From Charina bottae (Eukaryota; Chordata; Lepidosauria; Squamata; Charinaidae): a stretch of 64,000 nucleotides of DNA. How positions within the stretch are numbered: the stretch's first letter is position 1; every line of letters starts with the position of its first letter. The stretch is taken from assembly GCA_023362775.1 (NCBI GenBank), contig JALMGJ010000006.1, positions 10,868,501 through 10,932,500 of the forward strand. The letters run 5' to 3'. The position numbers and the translations under genes were made by a program. The notes under the pieces were generated by a model. The model was not told the DNA's origin, did no database searches, and worked only from the letters and a program-made list of their open reading frames with translations. Of this stretch, positions 36,754-49,305 are shown one piece after another.

Positions 36754-37070
36754 GGTAAAGGTAAAGGTAAAGGAGTCCGACTCTAGGGGCCGGTGCTCAT
36801 CTCCGTTTCTTAGCCGAAGAGCCAGCGCTGTCCGAAGACGCTTCCACGGTCATGTGGCTGCATGACGCACGCGGAACGCTGTTACCTACCCACCGAAGTA
36901 GTACCTATTCATCTACTTGCATTTGCATGCTTTCGAATTGCTAGGTTGGCAAGAGCTGGGGCGAGTGCGGGAGCTCACTCCATCAAGCGGCGCTCGGGTC
37001 TCGAACCGCCGAACTTGCAACCTTCTGATCGACAAGTCTGGCATCTTAACCGCTGAGCCACCGTGCCCCC
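36754..37070 (-). mobile_element. Sauria-type SINE
   Basis: Minus strand. ggtaaaggtaaaggtaaagg tail at the left, body, and the reverse complement of the tRNA head (ggttaagatgccagacttgt) at the right. Confidence 0.94.
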
Positions 37071-37309
37071 TTACTTACTGTTTACATGTTTCAAAGTCTC
37101 TTCTAATAGTAATGAGTTGGAGGTTCATTTATACTAAATGTCTTTATTAGCTAACAACTCACACATACAGCCTCCTGCTCTAACTACTTGTTGAATAAAA
37201 AGACAGGACATTCACACAAACCCCTTGGGCTAAATGATTACTAAATCAGAAAGCACATCCTGATTGAATTTTTTTTAAAGATACAACTTCCTAACAGTAA
37301 GAACTGTTC

Positions 37310-37482
37310 CACTGTAGATAGTAGAACTAATTACCTAGAGAAACTGTGGAGCTTTTTTCATTGAATGTTTTCAAGTGGGGTTTAAGAGCTATTTCCCAGA
37401 GATGCATTAATTTGTTGTAGGATTCAGTGATCTCAGTGACCCCTCCAACTTTATGATGCTATGATTCTAAGTGTTGGAAAAA
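37310..37482 (+). mobile_element. CR1 LINE 3' end
   Basis: Ends ctccaactttatgatgctatgattctaag, the CR1 terminus with its octamer-like tail, preceded by gaatgttttcaagtggggtt. Confidence 0.8.
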
Positions 37483-38043
37483 CTCCACACTTTGTCCAGA
37501 AGAGTTCACCCAAATTTTCTTGCCCTCTGCCTGAAATTTTGGATGCAAATTCTCTTTCATGCTGAATTGTGGCCTTGTACAAAAAATGCAGGCAAATTCC
37601 TCTGCTTGGCACAAATCTAATGGTTGAATGTAAATGCCCTTTGCTAAAGAAAATGAAAGTTCAGTGCAAGAAAAATATTGTGCAACCAGCATCCATTCAA
37701 CCATTTAACACTTTTTGCCAGGCATACTTTATTCTACTTCTGGCAACTGAGTTCTAAAATATCTTAGGCCAATAGGCGTTGGAGACCAGAAATTCTTGTA
37801 AAACCAGGGCTGTTTTACTTGTTTCCCAAAGCTGAATTCCCTTTGCTCAAGAAGACATTGCTTTGGGAAATTACACAGCACTGCCCCTTCCCATCCATCG
37901 GGCAGCTAGAGAAGCATAAAAACACGATAGATGCAAAATTATCACAGGACTGCCACCCGATACACTTCCCGCCATTTGTAACTATCTCAAGAATTGAAAT
38001 GCTTTTTTACATTATTAAATATCTACATTAAGTCAACATGTCC

Positions 38044-38730
38044 TCCCTATTGCACTCTACATGGGGCTACCCTTGAGGAGTATCCGGAAGCTTCAGCGAG
38101 TCCAGAATGCGGCAACGCGGGCAGTTATTGGTGCCTCAAGATCGGCACATGTGACACCACTGCTGCGCGAGCTGCACTGGGTACCGGTTTGCTTCCGGGT
38201 CCAATTCAAGGTGTCGGTTAGCACCTTTAAAGCCCTACATGGCTTGGGGCCAGGCTACCTGAGGGACTGTCTCATCCCCATAAAATTGATCCGTCCCACC
38301 TGGTCATGCAGAGAGGGCATGCTACGGACTCCGTCGGCAAGGGAATTTCATTTGGCGGGGTCCAGGAGGCGGGCCTTCTCTGCAGTGGTGCCTGCCCTTT
38401 GGAACATTCTGCCCCCGGAGGTGAGGCGTGTCCCTTCGCTCCCGGCCTTCCGGAAGAACTTGCAGACCTGGCTCTTCCACCTTGCCTGGGATGGGAAGGG
38501 CAATAGTTCTTCCTGGGGGTGGCTGGTGCCGTAGTGTCCTCCCTATTGAATGAGATCTTCTTGTTCCTTGGACTTTTATTTATTTATTCTCTATTTATAT
38601 CAGTCATCAATTGTAATTTTATGCTTCTATTGTTTTAATTGTTGATTTTATTGTAAACCGCCCAGAGTCCCCCTTTTGGGGGAGATGGGCGGTGATAGAA
38701 ATGTGAATAATAAATAAATAAATAAACATT
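38044..38730 (+). mobile_element. L2-type LINE, 5'-truncated copy
   Basis: Open 157-residue frame (38061-38534): GLPLRSIRKLQRVQNAATRA, ELHWVPVCFRVQFK, TFKALHGLGPGYLRDCL and WNILPPEVRR. Complete 3' UTR, terminal hairpin ccgcccagagtccc/gggagatgggcgg and AAATA tail. Same truncation point (within a few codons) as the copy at 4340-5047. Confidence 0.94.
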
Positions 38731-39919
38731 GCTCACTGTCATTTTAAACCCAGCACACTATTTAAAGGGAAAGGAAAAGATGAGGGATGCCAGGGGGAGG
38801 ATGAAGCAAGAAGGCAATCTGGATTTTATTCCCCTGAAACTCTCAGGGATGAAACCTGATTTTCCTTACAGGATTAGAATAACATGGACTTTGGTCTCAA
38901 CTTTCCAGCCATCAAGTACAGGCACAATTAATTTTATAAAAGGGATGTAACTAAGGGAACAGCAATGCAAATAAAAAAAGGGGGGGGGGAATTAGAAATA
39001 GGCGAATTAGGAAGCGTCTTCATTTCTCTGGCTCTGTTCTGTGAGGGAAGACATACCCTTTTTACTCATTGTGAAAAGGAGAATGCAAGACTGTTAATAA
39101 CATTCAAGATCACTTCCCACAAAGTTGTCACAACTTAATTCCACCTCACCAGCTGCTGTTAATGGAGATGTGGAAATATACTGTGTGATTTTTTCATGAC
39201 ATAAATCATGCAATCCCACATATTATGGAGGAGAGGAGTAAAAACATAATCATTTCCTTTTGAAAAAAAATAGTTATTGTTTCTATCTTGCTAAACTGGA
39301 CAGGGTGGTTGGATTCATAATGTAGTTTCTTTGGTTTTGACTTGGAATTCTGTGAATACTTTAGAAATCATGGTTTATGACAACATACCATACATATAAA
39401 CCTAGTCAATTGCTGTGTCAACTCAGCCTATGAATATAAAAGTGAGTATATATAAGAGAATGCAAAACAGGTGAAATGTTCAGATCATATTTCTCTTGGG
39501 GCAGCACTTAGAATTCCCAGAAACAGTTATGTTTGGAATACATGGAACCATATGCTCCTTCTCTTCCCATAAGGAAAGAGGTACTAATTCAAAAATCCAG
39601 CATGTATTCAGTGTAAACATCATAAAGGATAAACAGAATTCAAGAATTTAGCGGTGCAAAAATTCTAGCTGTGCCTTTATTTGTCAATTCCAGCTTCTAG
39701 TCCTTACTGGGGACCTGAAAAAGGACTGAAAAAGAAATTGAAATACGAGTAGTATCTACACTTTTCATTAAATAAGGAAATAATATATAAAGTATCTGTG
39801 TGATGCCTAATCAGATTTTAGTTACTAGAAAGTACAGCTTTGGGGAGCTTTCCTGATAACTAAAGCTACACACACTGAGGTAAGAATGGAGTTACACAGA
39901 TTACAGAACACAGTTTCCT

Positions 39920-39976
39920 AATGTTCCCCCTTTGGGGGAGATGGGCGGTAATAGAAATTTAATAATAATAATAAAT
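39920..39976 (+). mobile_element. L2 3'-end fragment
   Basis: ccccctttgggggagatggg, cggtaatagaaatt and an AAT tail. Confidence 0.75.
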
Positions 39977-40547
39977 AAAATAATGTGGATTTTTAAAACA
40001 TTTTTCAAACATGCAAACTGCTTGATCTGCACAGAATTCTTCATCAGCCACTATGGAAAAGTAGATATTCTCAGCTTTACAGAGGGTAAAGCAACATATT
40101 TCTAATGTGCCCAATCTGTATTCCCTTTGGGTGTTAATCTGCACTATTGGAGCCAGGCGCTTTTTTTTAAAGTTATTTTTGTTTAGATACAGTAAGTATC
40201 AAGTTATAATTAATTCGAGGTGACAATTATAAATACAACTGTGTTCCCAGGTTACCAAGAAACCAGAAAAACACAAGTCATTCACATGTTTCTCGCTTGG
40301 GCTGAAACTCTTCCAAGAAAAGTAAAGATATATATTTTTTAATGTCTTATTGCCTTCTCAATTAAAATATATTTCAGTCCAAGCTGTATTCAATATGTAC
40401 GTGTATATAAAATAACAAGATCTCCCTTTCTCCAGCAAATGATCACAAGGAACCAGTTTAAGTAAAGCTAGGCATAATTCTTCGTTTCTTTTCTGGCAGG
40501 GACTTATGTTTTAGGGCTGATCACACAATACTCACCAGATTAAAAAA

Positions 40548-40870
40548 GGTAAAGGTTCCCCCCACACATTTGTGCAGTTGTGTCCAACTCTAGGGGCCGG
40601 TGCTCATCTCCGTTTGTTAGCCGAAGGGCCAGCGTTGTCCAAAGACACTTGGACAACGTCATGTGGCCACATGACGCACGCGGAACGCTGTTGCCTTCCC
40701 ACCAAAGTGGTACCTATTGATCTACTCGCATTTGCATGCTTTCGAATTGCTAGGTTGGCAAGAGCTGGAGCTAGTGCGGGAGCTCACTCTGCACGCGGGG
40801 CTAGGGATTCGAACCTCCGAACTTGCGATCTTCCGATCGACAAGCCTGGCGTCTTACCCACTGAGCCACC
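40548..40870 (-). mobile_element. Sauria-type SINE
   Basis: Minus-strand full-length copy with a 9-bp target duplication, actcaccag (40530-40538 and 40871-40879). Confidence 0.94.
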
Positions 40871-42294
40871 ACTCACCAGCTTACCATTACCATATATTTT
40901 TTCTAAAGAAGGTAAAAATGGCATCGCTATGGTTGACACGCATGGAGCCAGAAGTAGGACACTGGTCTGATGGTGCTGGAAGGCCCCTGGTGCCTAGCTG
41001 ATCCCTCTGGGGCTTGTTTACCAAACTGGGAAGGTCTTCAACCTGTCCGTTGCCTACATTGAGTTAGATGTGTCTTCAGAGGAGTGCTGGTGCTAACTTA
41101 CTGTTGCTTTATGAGCTTCTCTGGGGCTTTAGGAGACTTTTTTTTCCATTTCATCACTTCTGCTGTTCTGCTACTACTCTTTTTGTGGTAGCCTGAACCA
41201 CCTGGAGATCATCTCCGGAGCTTCTACAATATGGGAGGCCCTCTGTGACTCAACAAGCCATGAGATACGGAGGAGGGGGATGCCTCCTTCTTTGCAGGCA
41301 CCAAGAGTCAGCTTTTGGGGACCATGTCCCCTCATGCCACTCTTTTCTTCTACCCTAATTCCTGGAGCCAACTGGGCCAGTGTTCTCTGAGAGGAACCAA
41401 GGCTGAAGGCAGATATCCTCCTGAGTTCTTTTTCCTGCGTTCTCATCAGAACTCTGCAGTGTCAGCTCCATCAAGCTGGTGACTGAGAATATGTTGAGGC
41501 CACAGATGACAATTTTTAAGAGAAAGGGAAATGGTATGAAAATGGTGTTTTGGAGGCCTTTATTGCACTAAAGAGACGACAGAGACTCCATTTCTCCACT
41601 TGAACATGCCTTTATGCTTCTGACAAAATCTGCAGGTCTCCTGCTCATTTCTGAGATGCCTTGCAGATCTTACCCTCCAATTCCTTGGATGTTTCTGCCC
41701 CAGTGTAGCCCCCAAAGCTACCCCAGCATTTTTGCTGAGAGGAAAAAGCTGGCGATCAGTTTTTCTCCTCTCCTGCCTGAAAAGCGATCTCGTTGGCCCT
41801 CTCCCCTCGGAGGCAAAGGAATGAAAGGCGCAGGGGAGTTGGGGTCTTGCCAATCAAAGAGCGACAGGCTAAAGTGAACACAGATGAGGGCTGTAGCTCC
41901 TGTTACTTAATCAAAAAGGCTGAAACCGAGTCACCGGGGCTGACACCAAGTCATGTGTTAGAACAACAGCTGATCTGTATTAAAGAAGATTAACTCACAG
42001 TGCCACAGCGGAGGGCGCTGGATTATTTTATGTACTTCCCCCGCCATACAAGCCGTCAGCACAATTATTGCCCTCCGAAGTGAATGACTGATCTGTAACC
42101 ACAGCTAAACAGCAGGCTGCTTAGGGGCCTGGCCTGCTTCATGAAGATGAATTTTCATACCATCAAAGCCCTTTTAATGGGCTCCCCTGTTCCCAGGCAC
42201 AAGGTCCCGTTTTGCGAGCACAGAGAACTCAGGATGAAGGCTCCCTGTCGAAAAAGATTTGGCCAGTTGTCACTTGACAATTCCCAACTAGCAT

Positions 42295-42341
42295 GAGGGA
42301 GGGAGGGAGGGAGGGAGGGAGGGAGGGAGGGAGGGAGGGAG
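42295..42341. repeat. (GGGA)n microsatellite
   Basis: About twelve ggga units; homopurine. Confidence 0.96.
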
Positions 42342-43456
42342 ACGGGACAAAGCAAATGAGAGATAGGTAGACTGGTCTCTGCTTTGGAGGATTAAAAAAA
42401 TAAAAGGGAGAGAGAAAGAAGTACAGATGCTTTCTGAATGCAACCAACTGCTGTATCCACAGCTGAATGCAATGCGCTTAACAAATAACAGCAATTTAGC
42501 TATGCTTGCGAGGAATAGCTTGAGTCACTTTGCATTAGCATCTAGCTGAGTGTTAAAGTCATTTCTACATGGGGAGCAGAGAAAAGGAATTTCTGCTCCA
42601 AGCAGCCTTTCAAGAATGCTTAAATATTTGAATATAAATTCTTTTGTGCTTGTGATGATTTTGTCTTACATCTGACCCTCCACTTTCTCGCCACACAATA
42701 TTGCTTTCTTCCTCTGTGTCGCTTTTCTGATGCTCCTCAATGTTTACTCATCATTCCCGTTCTGTGCCTGTTCCCCATCTTACTCCCCTTCCTGACAACC
42801 TCTAAAATTGATCTTATGTAGGGATAAGATGCTTATTACAGCGAGCACTTTTAGTCTCCAGGGATCCTCTCTGGAAAACCACCTGAATTGTAGCAATTTC
42901 TCCATATTCTACAGCTGTGGGTACCTCTCAAAATACAGTTCATGGGTAGGTTACTATATGGAGACATCACAGCTACGGTGGTTACGAGTGACAAAATGGA
43001 AACCACATGGGGCAGAGGAGGTACTACCCCAGCTTAGACCATGGGGAATGGTCTCCCCTTCAAATGGGCCATATCACACTGTTGACTTGTGCTATTTCCT
43101 TTGATCTTTGAAGAAATAATTCAGGACATCTTCACGTACAACCTTCCTTCTCTGCAAGATGGACAGGATAATTCCAGGAAATGCTGTTGACTTTAATGTT
43201 GTAAGACTATGACTTTGCACTGCTGTGAGCATGTACTGTACAAGGCATTTTTAGAGATAGAACAAGCGTGCACACACTCATGGTTTTAATAAGGTAAACA
43301 CAAGCTTCAGCTTCCCATCTCTTTCACTCTTTTTCTGGGTCATCCCCACCCTACATGGGTTAAAAAAAGGAAAATGAAAAATTCAGCACTGCATTCATTG
43401 CTATGATAAGAGAGGAAAGGACATTTTGAAGAGAATATTTGTAGCTCAGAGTTGAA

Positions 43457-43623
43457 CTGTGGAGTCCATGGTGCTCTCTGAGCCTTGTTGTTTTCTTGCA
43501 GACGTTTCATTGCCAGGCTAGGCAACATCTTCAGTGCGATCTTCACTGAAGATGTTGCCTAGCCTGGCAATGAAACGTCTGCAAGAAAACAACAAGGCTC
43601 AGAGAGCACCATGGACTCCACAG
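43457..43623. mobile_element. Perfect palindrome, 80-bp arms
   Basis: Arms 43457-43536 and 43544-43623 are exact reverse complements around a 7-base loop (cgatctt). It begins ctgtggagtccatggtgctc. Probably a fold-back MITE; the target duplication is unclear. Confidence 0.9.
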
Positions 43624-43894
43624 AAAGGACATTTGTTTAGAAGTTAGACTCTCTAAGTCAAATGCTCTCCACTCCTCATCTCGTTCCAAGATTTCTTTGG
43701 CCTGCCAAGTGGGCTGGTTTCTCAGGACAAAGACATTGGTTACAACTGCATGACTAACACAAACAATCTGCAAATTTAGTTCCCCTTTCTCAAAATCTGG
43801 TAGGATTTTCTATACTCCATGATGATGGATTTTTCTGTGCCTCTCTCTTCTACACTACTGGCAGCCAATATCATGGAAGGGTGGATATACAGAA

Positions 43895-44115
43895 TGGCTA
43901 AGTTCAGACAACATGCTCAGCTAGGGCAGTAAAAGATGCTGAAACTACATTCACACAACATGCTAAGTTTTTAAAGTTCTATGCTTCGTTGGCTTAGCTT
44001 AACATGCTGTGCAAACTCAGCCCCATCAGTTAATTTCTGATTCAATGTAATGTGTAAACTCAGATGGTGGGTTAATTCAGTATCCAACTTAATTGTGCTG
44101 CATAAATCTGGCCAA
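43895..44115. repeat. Degenerate DNA-transposon-like repeat (acaacatgctaag type)
   Basis: Repeated cacacaacatgctaag, cttagcttaacatgctg and gtgtaaactcag motifs in both orientations. Similar scraps lie near 39300-39430 and 53755-53880. The assignment rests on motif similarity only. Confidence 0.4.
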
Positions 44116-44144
44116 TGTGATGGCATAATTTTCTTATTAGATTT

Positions 44145-44363
44145 TTATCTCACCTTTATTTTTGATTAACTCAAGGTGATGTACATATACTTAATACTCC
44201 GTTCTATTTTCCCCACAACAACCACCCTGTGAGTTGGGTTCGGCTGAAAGAAAGGGAATGGCCCAAAGTCACCTAGCCATCATCTATGCCTAAGGGAGGA
44301 ACAGAATCACAGTCTTCTGGTTTCTAGCCCAGCACCTTAGCCACTATACCAAACTGGCTGTCA
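44145..44363 (-). mobile_element. tRNA-derived SINE (second family)
   Basis: Tail aactcaaggtgatgtacata, centre ccctgtgagttggg and ggcccaaagtca, and right end ccttagccactataccaaac (reverse complement of the tRNA-like head). Confidence 0.85.
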
Positions 44364-44587
44364 AGGTAAGTTGTAAATACTGTTTTTTGGTAGTGGTTAC
44401 ATACTTACTGGAATATCTTTCTGAACTTTCTTTAATAGATGGTACTCTTTTTATGTTTAGAAGTATACGTATACAAGCTGGAAACAGGTTCTATACTCTT
44501 ATTCCACAAAGTGTATGCTCTGACTGAACCTGGGCAGTTCCATGAAACCTGCACATCACTGAGAAAATGATTATAATTAGCCATTAA

Positions 44588-44928
44588 GGTAAAGTAAGGT
44601 TTCCCCTTCCAGTCGTTTCCAGCTCTAGGGGGCAGCACTCATCTCCGATTCTTAGCCGAGGGAGCCTGCGTTGCCCATAGATGCTTCCGTGGTCATGTGG
44701 CCAGCATGACTAAACGCCGAGGCGCACGGAACGCTGTTACCTTCCCACCGGAGTGATACCTATTTATCTACTTGCATTTTTATGTGCTTTTGAACTGCTA
44801 GGTTGGCAGGAGCTGGGCAAGAACGGGAGCTCACCCTGTTATGTGGTGCTTTTGGGTCTCGACCTGCCGACCTGCCGTCCTTTTGTTCGACAGTCGGTAG
44901 TCTTAACCATTATGCCACAGCACTGCCC
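44588..44928 (-). mobile_element. Sauria-type SINE, old copy
   Basis: Minus strand, diverged but collinear with the other copies: aaggtaaagt tail, ttttgaactgctaggttggc body, degenerate tRNA head at the right. Confidence 0.85.
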
Positions 44929-44940
44929 TAATTATTTATA

Positions 44941-45020
44941 ATTATAACCGCCCAGAGTTCCATGTTGGGGGAGATGGGCGATGATATAAATTTAAATAAT
45001 AAATAAATAATAAATAAATT
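44941..45020 (+). mobile_element. L2 3'-end fragment
   Basis: ataaccgcccagagttccat, gggggagatgggcgatgatat and AAATAA tail. Confidence 0.8.
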
Positions 45021-45129
45021 ATAATTATCCATTATTTAATAGATATTCTTAGGTGACCATATGCTTCAGAGACTTCTTACAGGCCAAGTTAGATTATTTT
45101 TTGTGGAAGAAGTAGTGATAGATAAGAAA

Positions 45130-46730
45130 CTTGATCACAGAATCATGGCTTTGTGGAACTGGAAGATATCACAAGGATCATCTAATCTAACCTATGCAGA
45201 AGAACCTATTAAACCATCCTAAATAAGTGTCTCCCAGAGATGGAGAACCCACAACCATTGTAGATAGATTGTTCCACTATTGTACAATCTTATAACAGGA
45301 AGTTTTAGGAACTTTAGGAAATAGTTCCACACCATCTTTCTTATAGCAGGTTTTTGTGCTCCTGAGCACTGATGTCATGTCTCCCATTAGTCTTCTTTTC
45401 TCCAAACTAAATCCCTATCGTAACAGAATATGTCCTCAAGTTCCTGTACCATCTTTGTTGCTCCATTTTAACCTGTCAGTATCCTTTTGGAACTCTGATG
45501 TCTATATCGTACTTCAGTTCTTTGAATCATGCTTCAGTACTTAAGGGGTGGTCTCAACTGTACCAAATAGAGGGGAATAAGGACTTATTTATTTTTTTAT
45601 TTATTAAATTTATATTACTGCCCATCTCCCCCATCGGGGACCCTGGGTGGTTCACAATAAAACATAGTTAAAACATAAATATAAAGTTACAATATAATAA
45701 ATAATATAAAATCCAAGTATAAAAGATGTTAAAAATGGTAATACTGGGAGGCTTCATGGGACCAGCCATCCCCAAGAGGAACTGTTGGCATTTCCCTCCC
45801 AGGCAAGCTGGCAGAACCAGGTCTTCAAATTCTTTCTGAAAGGTCGGGAGCGAGGAAACCCACCTCAGCTCTGGGGGTAAGATATTCCAAAGGACGGGCA
45901 CAACTGCAGAGAAGGCCTGCCTCCTGGACCCCACTAGATGGAACTCTTTAATCAATGGGGTCAGCAGCAAGCCCTCTCTGACTGATCGGGTGGGATGGGT
46001 CGATGTTCTGGGGATGAGATGGTCCCTCAGGTAACCTTCATACACCTTTGATAACACCTTTGACTTCATACACCTTTGATAACAATGCTTTTTTCATGCA
46101 GCCCAGATCTGCATTCGTCCTTTTAGCAGCTACCTTACACTGCTGTCTTATATTCAGCTTGCCGTCAATGTCCACAGCCAAAACCTTCTCCAAGGTAGTC
46201 CTTCCAAACCTTGAATCCCCCATCTTGCATGCGTACCTACATTTTTCCTCCCTGACTGTCATACCTGACATTTCTCCTTGTTGAAGGATATCTTGTTCCT
46301 CTTAGCCCAGACTTCCAATTTGTTCAGATTGAACTGCAATCTCATTCTTTTTTTTTCAGGGCATCGACTAGACCTGAATTTGTCGTCCATAAATTTGAAA
46401 AGCAGCCCATTAATCCCACTATCCAAGTTTTTAATTAAAATGTTGGATAATACTGGCCCTAAGACAGATCCCTGCAGGACATACTGGTTACTATGCTCCA
46501 ACTCAATGTGTAGAGCCAATAATGTTGACACTCTGAATGTGGTTACTCAGCAAGTTGTGGACCCACCCTTCTGCAGTGCCATCCAGAACAAATCCCTGGT
46601 GCCCACCTCAGTTTTATCAAAGAGAAAATTATCACTAACAACAGTTAAGAATTTATTTGACTTCTTGTGTTTGGCAGAATTTATCTTCCAACAGATATTC
46701 ACTGGGATTTATAGATAAGTACACAAATCT
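45130..46730 (-). mobile_element. CR1 LINE with nested L2
   Basis: Minus strand. The left part (45130-45580) is the CR1 3' region starting at cagaatcatggctttgtgga. The right part has RT remnants: LQGSVLGPVLSNILIKNLDS, FMDDKFR (decayed FADD), LEVWAKRNKISFNKEKCQV and LNIRQQCKVAAKRTNADLG. An L2 copy (45583-46033) lies between them. Frameshifts and a changed catalytic motif make it inactive. Confidence 0.8.
45583..46033 (-). mobile_element. L2-type LINE, 5'-truncated, nested in CR1
   Basis: Minus strand: YLRDHLIPRTSTHPTRSVRE, LVGSRRQAFSAVVPVLWNIL and PPELR, then 3' UTR and TTTA tail at 45583. A 27-bp direct duplication (cttcatacacctttgataac) sits at its right junction. Confidence 0.88.
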
Positions 46731-47184
46731 GTAGGAGAACCTGGATAGACATTCCTAAGGAGATGGAGGAAGAGATGGAAATCATCTTCTAATGTTCAAA
46801 ATTTATACCTGGGGAGAAAATCAGAAACAAAAGATTTGCAGGTACTTCTGATCTCCCACAGCATTTGTAACCTTGTTCACCTGGACGCAGTTAAAGTCCT
46901 CCATGTAACCATGAATTCTGTCAGAGTACTACGGAGCGCTGTAACACATGTTTTCAGCTTTTTTTACACTTATAAATTTGGAAGACTCCATTGATAAGAA
47001 TCTGAGACTAAGGAAGGGATGTTGAATCCATGGCACAACCCTGGATTTCCACTAGTTGACTGATTTCTGAGTGAATGTCACAGGGCAGATAACTATGTGG
47101 AGAATGGTAGCAATGGGTAGCCCCATTTTTAAAATTTCTCCTGTTTTTTTATGTAGTCTTGTATCCTGTTTGGTCACTTTGATA

Positions 47185-47265
47185 GGTAGAGAATCAAAAG
47201 GAGCCTGGTAGCACCTTTTCTGACCAACGCATTTTATTAAAAAAAACATAAGCTTTTGATATTCA
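47185..47265 (-). repeat. Interspersed-repeat 3'-end fragment
   Basis: ggagcctggtagcacctttt and accaacgcattttattaaa, the reverse complement of a widespread amniote repeat end (ttggtctttaaggtgccac type). Related scraps are at 53125-53215 and 60870-60910. The family is uncertain. Confidence 0.5.
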
Positions 47266-48992
47266 GAAAAAGGAAGATGGCAGCCAGTTATACCTACGAA
47301 CACCAACAGTTATGTCCCTCACAAACTGTACCCTTAAAATACAGCTCTGCTATTTCATTGTTAGAATATTTTCAGGATCATTTTTCTTTGTTCCTGGGTG
47401 ACAGACCTCCATTTTCAGTGTTATGAAAGTGGCAGCAATAACTCTATTCACATACTCAGCAAGGGGCAGAAAAAGCCATCACTCTGAAACCTCACAAAGC
47501 AGCCTCAGGGGAAAATAACATACAGACACAGAGAGACAGAGAGAGAAATCCAGACTCTCAGATATGCTATCACAGTGCAGAAGACAGTAGAACTATACTT
47601 TTATTAGGATTTGCTTGTACTTCAGTCCTTGTTTCCTGTTGTAGCCATAATCTTCAGTGGGCAAACTTGGGTGAATGAACATATCTTCCCCACCTTAGAT
47701 AATGCATTATTTTTGAGTTAAAAGGATAATTTTAAATCAGCTTTCATTTAAGCCTATGGACTTGGCATCTCAAAAGCATCAGTTGGCCAATGTGAGAAAC
47801 CAAATGCCAATCTCTATAGAAATCCGGTCAGATCTACCTGGATTTTTCCTTGTAGAACCTAGCCAATCTTGCACGGGAGAATGCACAAGGCTAGAATTAA
47901 AACGTTCAGAGCATATTTAAGATTGTATTCTACCTCTGATTTATCACGCTCACATGCCTGCCTTCCCCCCAAGGATTTTCCCCTTGTGGTGTCACTATCA
48001 CCACATGAGGTAGGTTACACTAGAAATTATGACTAGCCCTAGGTTGCTTGATGAGGCTCATGAGTAACTGGGGATTTGAAATTAGGTGGGCTAGGTACAA
48101 GTCTGACATTCTAACTAGTACACCACATGGATTCTGAAATTCAAGAGGAGACGAGAGAGTAATTATATGGCCTGCTCCTGATTACAATTAGCATGCCTGC
48201 TCCAGCCTCCGGTTCCCCAGCAAAGGAACTGTGATTTGTTTATTAGTGTACCTCTCTGTGAATGATAGGACTGGCCATTAGAAGCGCAAGTCAGAACTGA
48301 GAACCTAGGAAGATCCCTGCTGGATCAATCAAGCATCATTCTAGCCCAGAAGCTCTTTCCCGAAATGACCAGACAGACAGATCTGTAAGCAGAACATGAA
48401 GCTTTATCCCATTGTGACTCCAAACAAGTAAAATTCAGTGCTATGCTGCAGTGGATTGGAGATTTCATCTTCCTCCCATGACTACTGGCCACCAATAGAC
48501 TTGACATATCCTTCAGTCACTTACAGCTAACCACCATCATCACCTCTTATGGCAGCAATTTCCATAATCAAATTTGTTTGACCAAATCCCTGGCATTTTT
48601 CTGAGTCACCTGGCTTGAAAGGTGGCCTCAACGCATGCAACAGCATCAACAAGAGGTTAGAATCAGCATCAGAAAACACTTTATCCTACTAGAGAACTCT
48701 GAATAATATTTCCAGCTGCAGTTCATCTCCCCAAGATGGGTACACCTCCCACCCACCAAATAAAGCACATTTTTTCATTTGGACCCTGATACTTCAAGGA
48801 TCATCCAAGAATAATATGCATCAATAGCATGGATCAAAGAATTAAATCAACTTCTGATTAGTCCCACTGCACCCAAAAGGACCTTAATAAATTTTATTCT
48901 TCACTATCTGAGGGTGGATTATTTTTTTTTTTAAAAAAAGGCAAGGATGCAGAAGATAAAATAAAGCACCCTAAATATATTTTGTTAAGTAT

Positions 48993-49305
48993 AACAGCGG
49001 TTAAGATGCCAGGCTTGTCGATCGGAAGGTCGCAAGATTGGTGGTTTGAGACCCAAGCGCTGCGTGACGGAGTGAGCTCCCGCACTCGCCCCAGCTCTTG
49101 CCAACCTAGCAATCCGAAAGCATGCAAATGCAAGTAGATCAATAGGTACCACTTTGGTGGGATGGTAGCAGCGTTCCGCGTGCGTCATGCCAGCCACATG
49201 ACCGCGGAAGCATCTTCGGACAACGCTGGCTCTTCGGCTAACAAATGGAGATGAGCACCAGCCCTAGAGTCGGACATGACTGTGCAGGGGAAAACCTTTA
49301 CCTTA
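48993..49305 (+). mobile_element. Sauria-type SINE, head slightly truncated
   Basis: Starts inside the tRNA head (ggttaagatgccaggcttgt), with the usual body and aaaacctttacctta tail. Confidence 0.93.

Noticed and set aside
41174..41853. Minus-strand frames of 90-97 residues
   Set aside because: No family similarity, no consistent splice sites, and not in frame with SOX6.
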